Shown: one piece after another, positions 43,481-52,964 of the stretch
Layout of the letters: every line of letters starts with the position of its first letter
How positions within the stretch are numbered: position 1 is the stretch's first letter
DNA from: Paenibacillus guangzhouensis
GTDB lineage: Bacteria; Bacillota; Bacilli; Paenibacillales; Paenibacillaceae
NCBI RefSeq assembly: GCF_009363075.1
Contig: NZ_CP045293.1
Coordinates: forward strand, 620,001-684,000
Reading direction: 5' to 3'
Length of the DNA stretch: 64,000 nucleotides
The notes under the pieces: model-generated
The model's database searches: none
What the model was told of the DNA's origin: nothing
The model's input: the letters and a program-made list of their open reading frames with translations, nothing else
Program-made: the position numbers and the translations under genes

Positions 43481-43599
43481 ATGCGCCTGCATGGTCATTC
43501 TTACAATATCGTAAGGTGGAATGCATAGTCAGATGCGGAGGGTTATGTTATATTTCTGAATAGTAAAAAATAGGAACTTGGATAAGGAGAATTGTTACA

Positions 43600-44855
43600 A
43601 TGATTCACACACGAGAGTCTGCTCGTCCGCCACGACGTTGGCTAAATCCAGTGAATTCGGTCGTGTTGACCCAATTCATGAGCGCTTTCTCCGATAATTT
43701 GAACTTCTTCATCATTATCGGCATGCTGAAGCGGCAAGGCTTAGAGAATCCAGATCAAGCCGTCACTTACATACAGATTGGTTTTCTCGCGGTGTTCCTC
43801 ATCTTGGCGCCGTTCGTCGGTTCCTTCGCGGATCGCAATGCCAAATCCAGCGTACTCATGGTCGGTAATCTATTCAAAGCAGCGGCTATTCTGCTGCTCA
43901 TTTTCGGGCTTCATCCAATCCTCTGTTATGCCATTCTCGGAATTGGAGCTGTGATCTACTCTCCAGCGAAATACGGGATCCTAACCGAACTCACCTCCAC
44001 CGAGGAGGAGCTGCTTCGCGCAAATTCGAAGGTGGAAGGTACGACCATACTGGCGATTCTCTTAGGTACGGTGATCGGCGGTTTCCTTGCTGAGTATTCA
44101 GATCTTCTGGGTTTAATTACTTGCTTTGTCGTCTATGGGCTGTCCTTTGCGCTAACGTTCCTTATTCCGAAGCATCCGGGAAATTCGCAAATTCAGTACA
44201 TGGCCGCAGCCAAACGTTTCTTTCAAGACACACGTACGTTGTTCCGGCATCCGCAAGCTCAATTTTCACTTATTGCGACAGGGGCGTTCTGGCTGACAGC
44301 TGCTGTGCTTCGGATTGCGCTTGTCGCTTGGATTCCAGCGAATCTGGGCATCACGAATACCGATCAGCAATCGATGATTATCGGCAGTACTGCGATTGGC
44401 GTTGTTCTCGGTTCGGTGCTCATGCCCAAATTGATTCCGGCAGGCAAGATGTATTTATCCTATTATTTCGGGTTCCTGATGGTGTTCTGCGTACTGATTA
44501 CAGCTTTTATGCACAATATCATCCTCTCCGTCATCATGTTGTTCTTCATCGGGGTATTCGGGGGATCTTCCTCATTCCGATGAATACGATTTTGCAGACG
44601 GTTGGCAAAGATTTAGTCGGCGCAGGCAAGACAATTGCCGTTCAGAATCTGGTTGAGAATTCCTTAACGATCATTGGGCTATTTATTTATCTATACTTAA
44701 GCACTAGGGTGCCGATTCAAGCAGCTGTCATCGGAATGGGCGTAATCTTACTGGTCTTTATTCTTATCCTGCTGCCTAAGCTCGCCTCGCTTCGGCGGTT
44801 TAATCCTGATGAATATCTTCATGGTTCGCATAACCAGACCTCGAATAACTCATAA
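43600..44855 (+). pseudogene. lplT: LplT-like MFS transporter, interrupted by a one-base frameshift
   Basis: Two overlapping frames together encode a ~418-residue major facilitator protein of the LplT (lysophospholipid transporter) type. The first frame runs from ATG 43600 and stops at 44583 after GVFGGSSSFR. The second frame carries on with GIFLIPMNTILQTVGKDLVG and ends at 44855. Continuity is restored if the run of five G at 44560-44564 had six, which would give FGGIFLIPMNT. The 3' part still looks like intact coding sequence with membrane segments, so the lesion is recent, a phase-variable tract, or a sequencing error. LplT moves lysophospholipids across the inner membrane in Gram-negatives; the Gram-positive role is less clear. 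The start follows AAGGAG. Confidence 0.82.
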
Positions 44856-44908
44856 TGTAATTGTTGGTGCAGTATGCAGCAGGTTGAGGAAGTCTGGAGG
44901 GATGAATC

Positions 44909-45259
44909 GTGCAGTTTCTTTGGGCCTTTGTTATTGGGGGTCTGATCTGCGTGATCGGGCAATTAATGTTTGATGTGTTCAAATTAACGCCTGCACACAC
45001 GATGACGACACTTGTCGTTGTAGGCGCTGTCCTGGATGGATTTGGCTTGTATGAACCATTGATTGATTTTGCAGGCGCAGGGGCGACCGTACCGATTACT
45101 AGCTTTGGTAACGCCCTTGTTCACGGTGCCCTAACGGAGCTGAAACGAGACGGGTGGGTAGGTGTAATCACGGGGATATTCGAAGTCACTAGTGCAGGAA
45201 TATCGTCTGCGATTATATTTTCGTTTCTCGCCTCGCTCTTCGTGAAGCCTAAAGGCTGA
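44909..45259 (+). CDS. spoVAE: Stage V sporulation protein AE (SpoVAE/AEB)
   Basis: A 116-residue membrane protein, nearly the exact length of Bacillus subtilis SpoVAEB. It matches in motifs such as KLTPAHTMTTLVVVGAVLDG, GLYEPLIDFAGAGATVPITS and GIFEVTSAGIS. SpoVA proteins form the spore inner-membrane channel that moves dipicolinic acid and calcium. The start is GTG with GGAGG 8 nt upstream. It is usually next to spoVAC and spoVAD; here neither is in the window, so this is a separate locus or a paralog. It marks the host as a spore-former. Confidence 0.93.
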   Translation: MQFLWAFVIGGLICVIGQLMFDVFKLTPAHTMTTLVVVGAVLDGFGLYEPLIDFAGAGATVPITSFGNALVHGALTELKRDGWVGVITGIFEVTSAGISSAIIFSFLASLFVKPKG

Positions 45260-45277
45260 GGGGCATGGAGTGTTATG

Positions 45278-45335
45278 AAATAGGCAAAGAGATGTGATGA
45301 AATATTCGTCACTACGCTCTTTGTCTATTTTTTTG
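45278..45335 (+). terminator. Terminator after spoVAE
   Basis: Stem AAATAGGCAAAGAG / CTCTTTGTCTATTT, with an inner GTGATGA/TCGTCAC arm and a T7 tail. Confidence 0.88.
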
Positions 45336-45479
45336 TTCATCTGCAAAAAAAAGTCTTCATCTTTTTTTGTGGGAAACAACACATAACGCTGTAAAACTCT
45401 ACTATATACGCCTTATTATTCATCAGGTAAAATATATGAAATGGAATATTTTATCAGATGATGAAGGGGTTGTTGCGCC

Positions 45480-46433
45480 ATGAATATGAACTCGTATACG
45501 CACTCGATTTCAGCGATTCAGACCCAGCTTGAAGGATGCATCCTTGGCAAGAGCCTAGAGATTAAGCTGCTCCTTACAGCTGTGTTAGCAGGAGGGCACG
45601 TGCTTGTAGAAGATGTGCCGGGTACAGGCAAAACACAATTAATCAAAGCCCTAGCCAAAACCTTACATGGCCAATTCAGACGCATTCAATGCCATCCGGA
45701 TCTACTCCCTAGCGATATTACAGGCGTATCGATCTTCCACCCGGGTGAGGAACAATTCGTATTCCGCAATGGTCCGGTGTTCACGAATATATTACTGGTA
45801 GATGAAATTAACCGTGCGACGACGAAAACGCAGTCTGCCCTTCTCGAAGCGATGGAAGAAAGGTATGTGACCGTTGACGGTGAGAGTTATGCGCTGCCAC
45901 AGCCGTTCATGCTCTTTGCGACGCAGAATCCCATCGAATTTGATGGGACCTATATGCTGCCGGAAGCGCAATTGGATCGGTTTATGATGCGTATATCGCT
46001 CGGCTACCCAGATGCAGCGACAGAGAAGCAGTTGCTGTATTCCCATCAATATGGACAACCCATTGATACCGTAGAGAGCGTTACGGATCTCGAGCAATTA
46101 TCGGCCATGCAAGCGGAAGTTCGCAATGTGCATATCGATCCTGCAGTCGGTGACTATTTGGTTCAGATTGTGCGGAAGACCAGAGATCATGCACTGTCAT
46201 TACTTGGCGCAAGTCCAAGGGCGTCGGTATCTTTCATGTCAGCGGCAAAAGCATTCGCATTCCTGCATGGCCGCGATTACGTACTCCCGGATGATCTGAA
46301 GCAGCTTGCGCCGTATATTCTTGCACACCGCATCACCCTTCGTCCTGAAGCGCGTATGGAAGGGGTGTCGCCGCAATCTTTTATCGAACAAGTCTTGAAG
46401 CAGGTGGATGCTCCCATAAGAATGGAGCGATGA
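45480..46433 (+). CDS. MoxR-family AAA+ ATPase
   Basis: A 317-residue cytosolic ATPase. Walker A is GTGKTQL (~42-48), Walker B LLVDEINRA, sensor 1 is ATQNPIEFDG, and the arginine-containing LPEAQLDRFM follows. The C-terminal lid is typical of MoxR. Such ATPases act as chaperones for metal or VWA-domain partners and are found in one operon with DUF58 and transglutaminase genes, exactly as here. The next gene begins 4 bp after its stop. Its client is not known. Confidence 0.93.
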   Translation: MNMNSYTHSISAIQTQLEGCILGKSLEIKLLLTAVLAGGHVLVEDVPGTGKTQLIKALAKTLHGQFRRIQCHPDLLPSDITGVSIFHPGEEQFVFRNGPVFTNILLVDEINRATTKTQSALLEAMEERYVTVDGESYALPQPFMLFATQNPIEFDGTYMLPEAQLDRFMMRISLGYPDAATEKQLLYSHQYGQPIDTVESVTDLEQLSAMQAEVRNVHIDPAVGDYLVQIVRKTRDHALSLLGASPRASVSFMSAAKAFAFLHGRDYVLPDDLKQLAPYILAHRITLRPEARMEGVSPQSFIEQVLKQVDAPIRMER

Positions 46434-46436
46434 GGC

Positions 46437-47735
46437 ATGCGCATGAAGCCATTTGCGTCTCGGTTGAAGCTCCGGCCTAGCGGGAAGTCAGGATACTCGC
46501 TTCGGTTCTGGATGATCGTCACGATGTGGTGTGTTTGTCTGCTCTTCTTTCTCTTTCAAGGGGGCAAGACCTCCTTCATGCTGCTCGCCATGATGACCCT
46601 CTTATGTCTCTATCTGTTGATTGGCAGGTGGAGCGGGATATCGAAATCGACGGGGAAACGTGAGCTGCTCTATGAGGGCGAGCATCGATTAGTGTTTCAT
46701 GCAGGCGATTCGATTGAGGCCAAACTAACGATTAAAGTTCAACCGATCGGGATTACACCTTATGTGCTGCTTCGTGATCAATTGGTCCGAAGACATGGGG
46801 AGACGAGAACGTTCGAATCACTTGTACTTCCGGATTGGAACCGTCAGTGTGTCATGCGATATCCATTATCGAATCTGCGGCGAGGGTTCTATAGCTTCGG
46901 CGAATCGGAGTGTGCGATGGAAGATGTTATTGGATTGTTCCAGCATAAAGGCGCAATTACGGTACCAACGCAGTTCTCCGTGCTCCCCCACACGATTCGG
47001 ATTCCCAAGTGGAAAATATTCGATGCCAGAGAGCAAGGTTTTGGCCGAAATGCTTTTATTCAGCGATCGACAAGAGAGACGACCCAAATTAATGGCGTGC
47101 GGGAATACATCTATGGCGACCGGATATCACGCATTCATTGGAATGCGACGGCGAAAACAGGGCACTGGAAGTCCAAAGAATTCGAGCGCGAATCGTTGCC
47201 TTCCATGATGTTGATTCTCGATCGGACGCAGCGGCATTACTATACGGAGGCGCAATTCGAGCTTGCGATTTCAGTGGCGGCTTCACTGCTGGCCTACGGG
47301 CGAGAACGGCACATTCCAATAGGACTCATTTCCCTTGGCAAAACCGCAGAAGCATTTGATGCAGGCAGTTCAGCGCATCACCACAAGCTGATGGGCGATC
47401 ATCTCATGGAGACAGAAGCGGATGGCTACCAAGATATGAGTGTCCGATTGCAGCAGATGGGGGCGAAATCGGTTCACGGGAGTTTCTATGTATTGATCAG
47501 TCCAAATGCGAATGACAAGGTCTTGAGGCTCTTTAGCTTCCTTCAGCAGAAGCAGATGGGTGTGAGCCATATTCACTTGGCAGACCCGGACGGCACATCG
47601 CAAGACAACTGGAGTGCTTTTCTCATGTCCAGAGGCATTCCAGCGTATTCGATTCGTCAATTGCAAGAACTTCCTGTGGTGTTAGGAGGGTGGGCTAATG
47701 GGCAAGTGGCTGCCAGTATTATTTCGAAATCTTAG
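46437..47735 (+). CDS. DUF58 domain-containing membrane protein
   Basis: A 432-residue protein. Two hydrophobic segments lie at ~22-60, followed by a cytosolic part with the DUF58 signature EYIYGDRISRIHWNATAKTG (~222-241) and a VWA-like fold after it. ATG 46437 lies just after the MoxR stop; ATG 46443 is an alternative. It overlaps the downstream transglutaminase gene by 38 bp. In the MoxR/DUF58/transglutaminase operon type it probably works with the ATPase in envelope assembly or stress, but the biochemical role is unproven. Confidence 0.9.
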   Translation: MRMKPFASRLKLRPSGKSGYSLRFWMIVTMWCVCLLFFLFQGGKTSFMLLAMMTLLCLYLLIGRWSGISKSTGKRELLYEGEHRLVFHAGDSIEAKLTIKVQPIGITPYVLLRDQLVRRHGETRTFESLVLPDWNRQCVMRYPLSNLRRGFYSFGESECAMEDVIGLFQHKGAITVPTQFSVLPHTIRIPKWKIFDAREQGFGRNAFIQRSTRETTQINGVREYIYGDRISRIHWNATAKTGHWKSKEFERESLPSMMLILDRTQRHYYTEAQFELAISVAASLLAYGRERHIPIGLISLGKTAEAFDAGSSAHHHKLMGDHLMETEADGYQDMSVRLQQMGAKSVHGSFYVLISPNANDKVLRLFSFLQQKQMGVSHIHLADPDGTSQDNWSAFLMSRGIPAYSIRQLQELPVVLGGWANGQVAASIISKS

Positions 47736-49920
47736 AACCGATGGACTTCATCAACTCATGATGCTGTATGCGGCAGCCATGCTGTGGCAATGGACCGAGC
47801 CCTTAGAGACGATTTGGTGGGAGGAGACGATGGAGATTGTTCGCCTGACGCTGATCAGTGCGGTAGTGATCCATTTCTTCATCCCACTTCGTCTGTGGAT
47901 TCGACGAGTGCTGATCGTTCTGGTTATGCTGCTGATTCATTACCAGGTGCTGCGCGCCTATCATTTGTACGCTGCAACGTCCGAACATGCGCTGGAGAAT
48001 ACCGTTGAGTTTGCCAAGAGCATGTTTCCTTATATCCTATTTGCGCTTGGCGCATGGGTCTTGCTGGAATTCATGATGGGATGGGTGCGCAGCCGCGTGC
48101 GGATCGTGGCGCTTATCGTCCTCCAGATGATAGGACTTGCTATTCTGGATTCGTTCACGACTATGAACTTATGGCTTGCTGCTGCCTGGACGATGCTGCT
48201 CGGACTTGCTTGGTTAATTACGGCGCATTGTGTGGTGCTAAGGGACAAGTATCCCGAGGGATGGCGGCATTTGGCGTCCTATCCGCTGCGACTGATCACG
48301 ACAGTCGGGCTTCTGCTCTCGATTATTTTCTTGGTTGGGATCAGCATGCCTTCGACGGCGCCGCTGGTAACAGACCCTTACACTCTATGGAAGACTTGGA
48401 AGGGCGAAGCGGTGCCGGTGTTCTATAACGCGAAGGATGGGGAGAAAATTCAGGTCGGCATCTATCGGTCGGGGTATGGCCGGGATGATAGTGAACTCGG
48501 CAGCGGGTTTACTTTTGACTATAGTAATGTCATGCAGATCACGACGAATCGGAAGAGCTATTGGCGCGGCGAGACGCGGTCGATCTATACCGGAAAAGGC
48601 TGGGAGCTTCCGCCTGAGAAGAATCGCGGTGACCTCAACTTCGTCACGTTAAATCAGCCTTTAGACTCTAAGGGCGTCAAGTTCTCCAAGGGCATCGAGT
48701 TGACGGCGACGGTAACCGTAACAAGGGCCGAGCCTTATCCGGTCTTGTTCGGCGCCTATCCTATCCGTCAGGTCAGCGCGATCGGCGGGGAAGGAAACAT
48801 GTCGAACCTGCGCTGGGATTCGAATACGTCAACCTTGACCTGGGCTGAGACCGCAGCGCCAACGTATCCGAAGCAATATACGATCGTATCGCAGATCCCG
48901 GAGATCGATGAACAGGAACTGCGCCGTGTCTCCGCGATGGAGAGAACTTCGTTACCGACGGATCTCGTGGATGATCTAAAGCTGCCGAATGAACTTCCTC
49001 GTCGTGTCCATGATTTAGCGCAGTCGATTACGAAGGGGTTAAGCAATGATTACGATAGAGTGAGCGCATTGAAAACGTACCTAACGACGAGCGGCTTGAA
49101 GTATACGAACGAACCTGATTTAACGTGGAAAATGAGCAACGATTTCGTCGACAGTTTCTTGTTTGAAATCAAAGAAGGGTATTGTGATTACTTCTCGACC
49201 TCGCTCGTCGTGATGACAAGATCGCTCGGGATCCCAGCGAGATGGGTGAAAGGTTATATGACTGGTGCCAAAGCGGGTCCGCGACCCGATCAGATGTCCT
49301 CTTATGCCATGCAAGAGGAAATGCAGCGTGAAGAAGGGACCTATTATATCAGCAACGCGGATGCCCATTCCTGGGCAGAGGTTTACTTCGAAGGGTATGG
49401 CTGGGTCCCTTTTGAGGCAACGCCAGGCTTTTCTATTCCGGTAGCGTCTCCGCAGGCAGAACAAGAAGCGTCTACCCTGCCAATCCAAGCAGACGAGACC
49501 TTGAAGAACGAAGTAACGAATTCAGGCAAGCCAGCTGAGGTTTCACCGCTCATGATTTATGGTGCAATATCCATCGTCCTGATCTTTGCGCTGTGGTTCC
49601 TCGTTTGGAAATATCGGTTATTAGGGACAATCTGGTGGCGGGCGATGCTTGCAGGCCGCAGGCCGTCCAGCGGCCAGAAGCTCGTCGTGCTAACTGAGCA
49701 TTGGATTCGATATTGCAGACGTAAAGGACTTCGCCGTGAAGATCATGAGACGCTGCGCGAGAGCATCACAAGGTGGGAGCAGGAGATGGAGGGCCTGCGT
49801 GGGTCTTGGAACGTTCTGCTCGCATTGTTCGAACAAACGATGTACAGTACGAAGCAGGTGACCGAACAGGATTGGTTCCGGGCGCAGCTGGAGATGAAGA
49901 AGCTTATGGAACGTTTATAA
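47698..49920 (+). CDS. Membrane transglutaminase-like protein (DUF3488/TgpA type)
   Basis: A 740-residue membrane protein. About five to six membrane segments occupy ~1-220; an extracellular part carries a transglutaminase fold, with Cys496 in GYCDYFST and His557 in AHSWAEV. The third catalytic position is in PFEATPG, where many relatives have Asp and Gram-positive members often have Glu. A further membrane segment lies at ~620-640, and the tail is cytosolic. The start has AGGAGG 7-8 nt upstream and lies inside the DUF58 gene. It is the last gene of the MoxR operon, ending at a terminator. Whether it crosslinks or cleaves is unknown. Confidence 0.92.
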   Translation: MGKWLPVLFRNLRTDGLHQLMMLYAAAMLWQWTEPLETIWWEETMEIVRLTLISAVVIHFFIPLRLWIRRVLIVLVMLLIHYQVLRAYHLYAATSEHALENTVEFAKSMFPYILFALGAWVLLEFMMGWVRSRVRIVALIVLQMIGLAILDSFTTMNLWLAAAWTMLLGLAWLITAHCVVLRDKYPEGWRHLASYPLRLITTVGLLLSIIFLVGISMPSTAPLVTDPYTLWKTWKGEAVPVFYNAKDGEKIQVGIYRSGYGRDDSELGSGFTFDYSNVMQITTNRKSYWRGETRSIYTGKGWELPPEKNRGDLNFVTLNQPLDSKGVKFSKGIELTATVTVTRAEPYPVLFGAYPIRQVSAIGGEGNMSNLRWDSNTSTLTWAETAAPTYPKQYTIVSQIPEIDEQELRRVSAMERTSLPTDLVDDLKLPNELPRRVHDLAQSITKGLSNDYDRVSALKTYLTTSGLKYTNEPDLTWKMSNDFVDSFLFEIKEGYCDYFSTSLVVMTRSLGIPARWVKGYMTGAKAGPRPDQMSSYAMQEEMQREEGTYYISNADAHSWAEVYFEGYGWVPFEATPGFSIPVASPQAEQEASTLPIQADETLKNEVTNSGKPAEVSPLMIYGAISIVLIFALWFLVWKYRLLGTIWWRAMLAGRRPSSGQKLVVLTEHWIRYCRRKGLRREDHETLRESITRWEQEMEGLRGSWNVLLALFEQTMYSTKQVTEQDWFRAQLEMKKLMERL

Positions 49921-49933
49921 ATGAAGCAGAATC

Positions 49934-49973
49934 TTGCCGCTCGTCGTTCATTCGATTCGGGCGGCAATTTTTT
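49934..49973 (+). terminator. Terminator of the MoxR-DUF58-transglutaminase operon
   Basis: Stem TTGCCGC / GCGGCAA followed by TTTTTT. It lies inside the apparent 5' extension of the yqeG frame, which argues that yqeG starts further downstream. Confidence 0.85.
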
Positions 49974-50001
49974 GCACGAAAAACAAAGAATATGGTATAG
50001 T
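49972..50001 (+). promoter_or_regulatory. Promoter of the yqeG-yqeM cluster
   Basis: TTGCAC (49972-49977), 18-bp spacer and an extended -10, TGGTATAGT (TATAGT at 49996-50001), 27 bp upstream of the TTG start of yqeG. Confidence 0.65.
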
Positions 50002-50028
50002 TTGTCGTATGAAACAGAGGTGACGTAT

Positions 50029-50553
50029 TTGTTAGAGAAGTTTATACCTAAGCTTCGGGTAAACACCGTATACGATATTGATCTTAAGTCGTTATACGCG
50101 AAGGGGTATCGAGGAATCATTACCGATTTGGATAATACGCTTGTTGGGGCGAAGGAGCCGTCCGCGACGCCAGAGTTGATCATATGGCTCGAGGGTGCGA
50201 AGGAGATCGGGTTTCAGATTATCATTGTATCCAATAATGATGAAGGACGGGTATCCAAATTTACGAATCCCCTCCAGATCCCGTTCGTGCATGCAGCACG
50301 CAAACCAAGGATCAGACCTTTCCAGAGAGCGCTGACGTTGATGAAACTATCGGCAGCGCAGACGATTGTAATTGGTGACCAGATGATGACAGATGTGCTC
50401 GGTGGAAATCGATCGGGCTTGTTTACCATTTTGGTAAGTCCGATTGCGATTCATGATGAAGGAGTCATGACGCGATTTAATCGGCGGATGGAAAAGTTGA
50501 TATTACGAAGATTACGGAACAAGGGCCTTTGGCACGAGGAGGAGAAGCAATGA
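50029..50553 (+). CDS. yqeG: YqeG, HAD-superfamily phosphatase (subfamily IIIA)
   Basis: A 174-residue cytosolic protein. HAD motif I is DLDNTLV (~33-39), motif II is in IIVSNN, and motif IV is VIGDQMMTDVLGGN. The frame is open from 49921, but I chose TTG 50029: GAGG is 8 nt upstream, the length then matches Bacillus subtilis YqeG (~172), and a terminator plus promoter lie in the extension. It overlaps yqeH by 4 nt (ATGA). A phosphatase role is inferred from the family; the physiological substrate is unknown. Confidence 0.93.
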   Translation: MLEKFIPKLRVNTVYDIDLKSLYAKGYRGIITDLDNTLVGAKEPSATPELIIWLEGAKEIGFQIIIVSNNDEGRVSKFTNPLQIPFVHAARKPRIRPFQRALTLMKLSAAQTIVIGDQMMTDVLGGNRSGLFTILVSPIAIHDEGVMTRFNRRMEKLILRRLRNKGLWHEEEKQ

Positions 50554-51686
50554 CAGAACAACAACGAGAGCAGGGCGCGGTAACCTCGTGCGAAGGCTGC
50601 GGAGTGAAATTACAGACAGAACGGCCGGAAGTACCGGGATATATCCCACAGCAGGCATTGGAACGGGAACCCGTCATATGTCAGCGCTGCTTCCGGATTA
50701 AAAATTATAATGATGCGGCATCCGTGACGCTCGAGCAAGATGATTTTCTTCGTCTATTGAGTCAAGTAGGCGCATCGAAGAATGAAGCGCTTGTGATTCA
50801 TATCGTTGATTTGTTTGACTTTGACGGCAGCTTGATCTCAAGCCTGCAGCGGTTCGTTGGTAACAATCCCGTGTTGCTCGTCGTGAATAAGATCGACTTG
50901 TTGCCAATTGTAACGAACTGGAACCGATTAACGAACTGGGTGCAGAAACGGGCCAAGGAGCATGGTATCAAAGTCATCGATGTCGTCTTATGCAGCGCCA
51001 AGAAGAATCAAGGCTTCGAACGATTGATTGATAAAGTGGCGGAATATCGTCGCGGTCGCGATATCTACGTCGTCGGTGCGACCAATGTGGGGAAATCTAC
51101 GCTTATTAATCGTTTGATTCGTGATTATAGCGATATGGAACGGGAATTAACGACTTCACGGTTCCCGGGGACTACACTGGATCTCGTGAAAATTCCGCTT
51201 GATGACGGGAAATTCATTATTGATACGCCAGGGATTGTGTATCCGTCACGTCTTACAGAGCTCGTGAATCGCAAAGATTTGGGCGCGATCATGCCTGACA
51301 GGCCGCTTAAGCCGACTGTATTCCAGCTTAATGAAGGTCAGACGTTGTTCTTCGGCGCCATGGCACGATTTGATTTCGTCCAAGGGGAACGCCAATCCTT
51401 TACCTGCTTCGTGTCGAATGGATTGAAGATTCATCGTACGAAGCTGGAGCGGGCGGATGAATTGTATTCGGAGCATCGCGGCGTCATGCTTGCCCCGCCG
51501 AATCAGGAGCACATCGACGATCTGCCGGCATGGTCCAAACATGAGATTCGCGTGGCGAAAGGCAGCAAGATGGATCTATTTATTTCCGGTCTAGGCTGGA
51601 TTAAAGTAAACTCCGATGCAGGCGCGCTAGTGAATATTCATGCACCGAAGGGTGTTAAGGTTCTCTCGCGTGATGCAATGATCTAA
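50550..51686 (+). CDS. yqeH: YqeH, circularly permuted GTPase in 30S ribosome assembly
   Basis: A 378-residue cytosolic GTPase. An N-terminal zinc finger (CEGCG ... CQRCF) is followed by G motifs in permuted order: NKID (G4), SAKK (G5), GATNVGKST (G1), then DTPG (G3). Known YqeH/RbgB-like proteins are needed for 16S rRNA and 30S subunit maturation. The frame is open from 50529, but ATG 50550 has GGAGGAG upstream and gives the ATGA overlap with yqeG. Confidence 0.96.
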   Translation: MTEQQREQGAVTSCEGCGVKLQTERPEVPGYIPQQALEREPVICQRCFRIKNYNDAASVTLEQDDFLRLLSQVGASKNEALVIHIVDLFDFDGSLISSLQRFVGNNPVLLVVNKIDLLPIVTNWNRLTNWVQKRAKEHGIKVIDVVLCSAKKNQGFERLIDKVAEYRRGRDIYVVGATNVGKSTLINRLIRDYSDMERELTTSRFPGTTLDLVKIPLDDGKFIIDTPGIVYPSRLTELVNRKDLGAIMPDRPLKPTVFQLNEGQTLFFGAMARFDFVQGERQSFTCFVSNGLKIHRTKLERADELYSEHRGVMLAPPNQEHIDDLPAWSKHEIRVAKGSKMDLFISGLGWIKVNSDAGALVNIHAPKGVKVLSRDAMI

Positions 51687-51743
51687 AAATAATGGGACTC
51701 AGGCGGCCTGAAATGCCGCTTCGTTAGAGGAGAGACGGAATCA

Positions 51744-52607
51744 ATGGGGGATCATCTCATCAATCGAATAAGCAGTGAAACCATGCTGCTCGGGGTTATT
51801 GGCGATCCCATTCGTCAATCCAAATCCCCGCTTATGCATAACAGCGCCCTTCAAGCTGTTGGATTGGATGGCATCTATACTGCAATGCATGTCCTGCCTG
51901 ACAGGCTGGAGGATGCCATCCGCGGTGTGCGTGCGTTGGGTTATCGTGGGATTAACGTCACCATTCCTCACAAGCTGGATGTCATTCCATTATTAGATGA
52001 AGTGGATGAAGGAGCGCGGGTTATTGGCGCGGTGAATACAATAGTCAATGACAATGGGAAGCTGATCGGCTATAATACGGACGGGATTGGTTATGTCAGA
52101 TCGCTTCGGGAGGAAGCAGAATCTAATTTGCGAGGTAAGCGAATATTAGTCATTGGCGCAGGCGGTGCTGCTCGCGGAATCGTCTATGCCTTGTCACAAG
52201 AATTACCTGAGGTAATCTGGATTACGAATCGAACGGTCGAACGAGCCGAAGAATTAGCAGCAGATTTACAGCCATATGGGAATATTCGCGCGATTGAACT
52301 AGGACTTGTCCCAGAGATTCGCTCCGATGTCGACATCGTCATTAATACAACGTCGGTTGGCATGTACCCGCATGTGGATGCATCACCGCTTGCTCTAGAA
52401 GGATTCCGCACAGATCTAATCGTTAGCGACCTGATTTATAATCCGCTTGAGACGGCCATTTTACGAGAGGCTCGGTTACGCGGCAGTCGTACACATTGCG
52501 GACTTGGGATGTTCGTCTATCAAGGGGCTTATGCATTTGAATACTGGACAGGTCAGGCTGCGCCTGTCGAAGTGATGCGGCAAACTGTGCTGCAATCCCT
52601 AACGTAA
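51744..52607 (+). CDS. aroE: Shikimate dehydrogenase
   Basis: A 287-residue cytosolic NADP enzyme, reducing 3-dehydroshikimate to shikimate in aromatic amino-acid synthesis. Substrate residues are in GDPIRQSKSPLMHN (~19-32), the catalytic Lys in VTIPHKLD, Asp in GYNTDGIG, the nucleotide loop is GAGGAARG and the NRT motif follows. The start has GAGGAGA upstream. It lies 57 bp after yqeH in the conserved cluster. Confidence 0.96.
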   Translation: MGDHLINRISSETMLLGVIGDPIRQSKSPLMHNSALQAVGLDGIYTAMHVLPDRLEDAIRGVRALGYRGINVTIPHKLDVIPLLDEVDEGARVIGAVNTIVNDNGKLIGYNTDGIGYVRSLREEAESNLRGKRILVIGAGGAARGIVYALSQELPEVIWITNRTVERAEELAADLQPYGNIRAIELGLVPEIRSDVDIVINTTSVGMYPHVDASPLALEGFRTDLIVSDLIYNPLETAILREARLRGSRTHCGLGMFVYQGAYAFEYWTGQAAPVEVMRQTVLQSLT

Positions 52608-52646
52608 GAAGCAGCTCAAAGTTAAAATTGGAGGTTTATCATACGC

Positions 52647-52937
52647 ATGTTAACAGGAAAACAAAAACGCTATTTACGCTCGCTCGCCCATCATTTGAAC
52701 CCGATTTTTCAAGTCGGTAAAGGCGGCGTTAACGATCAATTGATCCGCCATATTGATGAAGCGATTGAGACGCGTGAACTGATTAAAATATCGATCTTGA
52801 ACAATAACATGGATGATCGTGATGAAGTTGCTCGTGATCTTGCCGAGGGTTCAAATTCGGAGCTCGTGCAAGTGATTGGGAAGACGATTGTCTTGTATAA
52901 GGAATCCCGCGAACATAAGCAAATCGAGCTTCCTTAA
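52647..52937 (+). CDS. yhbY: YhbY-family ribosome assembly RNA-binding protein
   Basis: A 96-residue protein made of a single CRS1-YhbY domain. It has the signature VGKGGVNDQLIRHIDEAIET (~27-46) and LTGKQKRYLRSLAHHLNP at the N terminus. It binds pre-50S or pre-30S RNA in related bacteria. The equivalent gene in Bacillus subtilis is yqeI. GGAGG lies 12 nt upstream, a rather long spacing. Confidence 0.95.
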   Translation: MLTGKQKRYLRSLAHHLNPIFQVGKGGVNDQLIRHIDEAIETRELIKISILNNNMDDRDEVARDLAEGSNSELVQVIGKTIVLYKESREHKQIELP

Positions 52938-52964
52938 GGCTCTGGAATAGAGGCGACAAGTCAC

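Noticed and set aside
49921-50028. N-terminal extension of yqeG from ATG 49921
   Set aside because: This stretch contains the terminator of the preceding operon and a good promoter, and the extra residues do not match YqeG.
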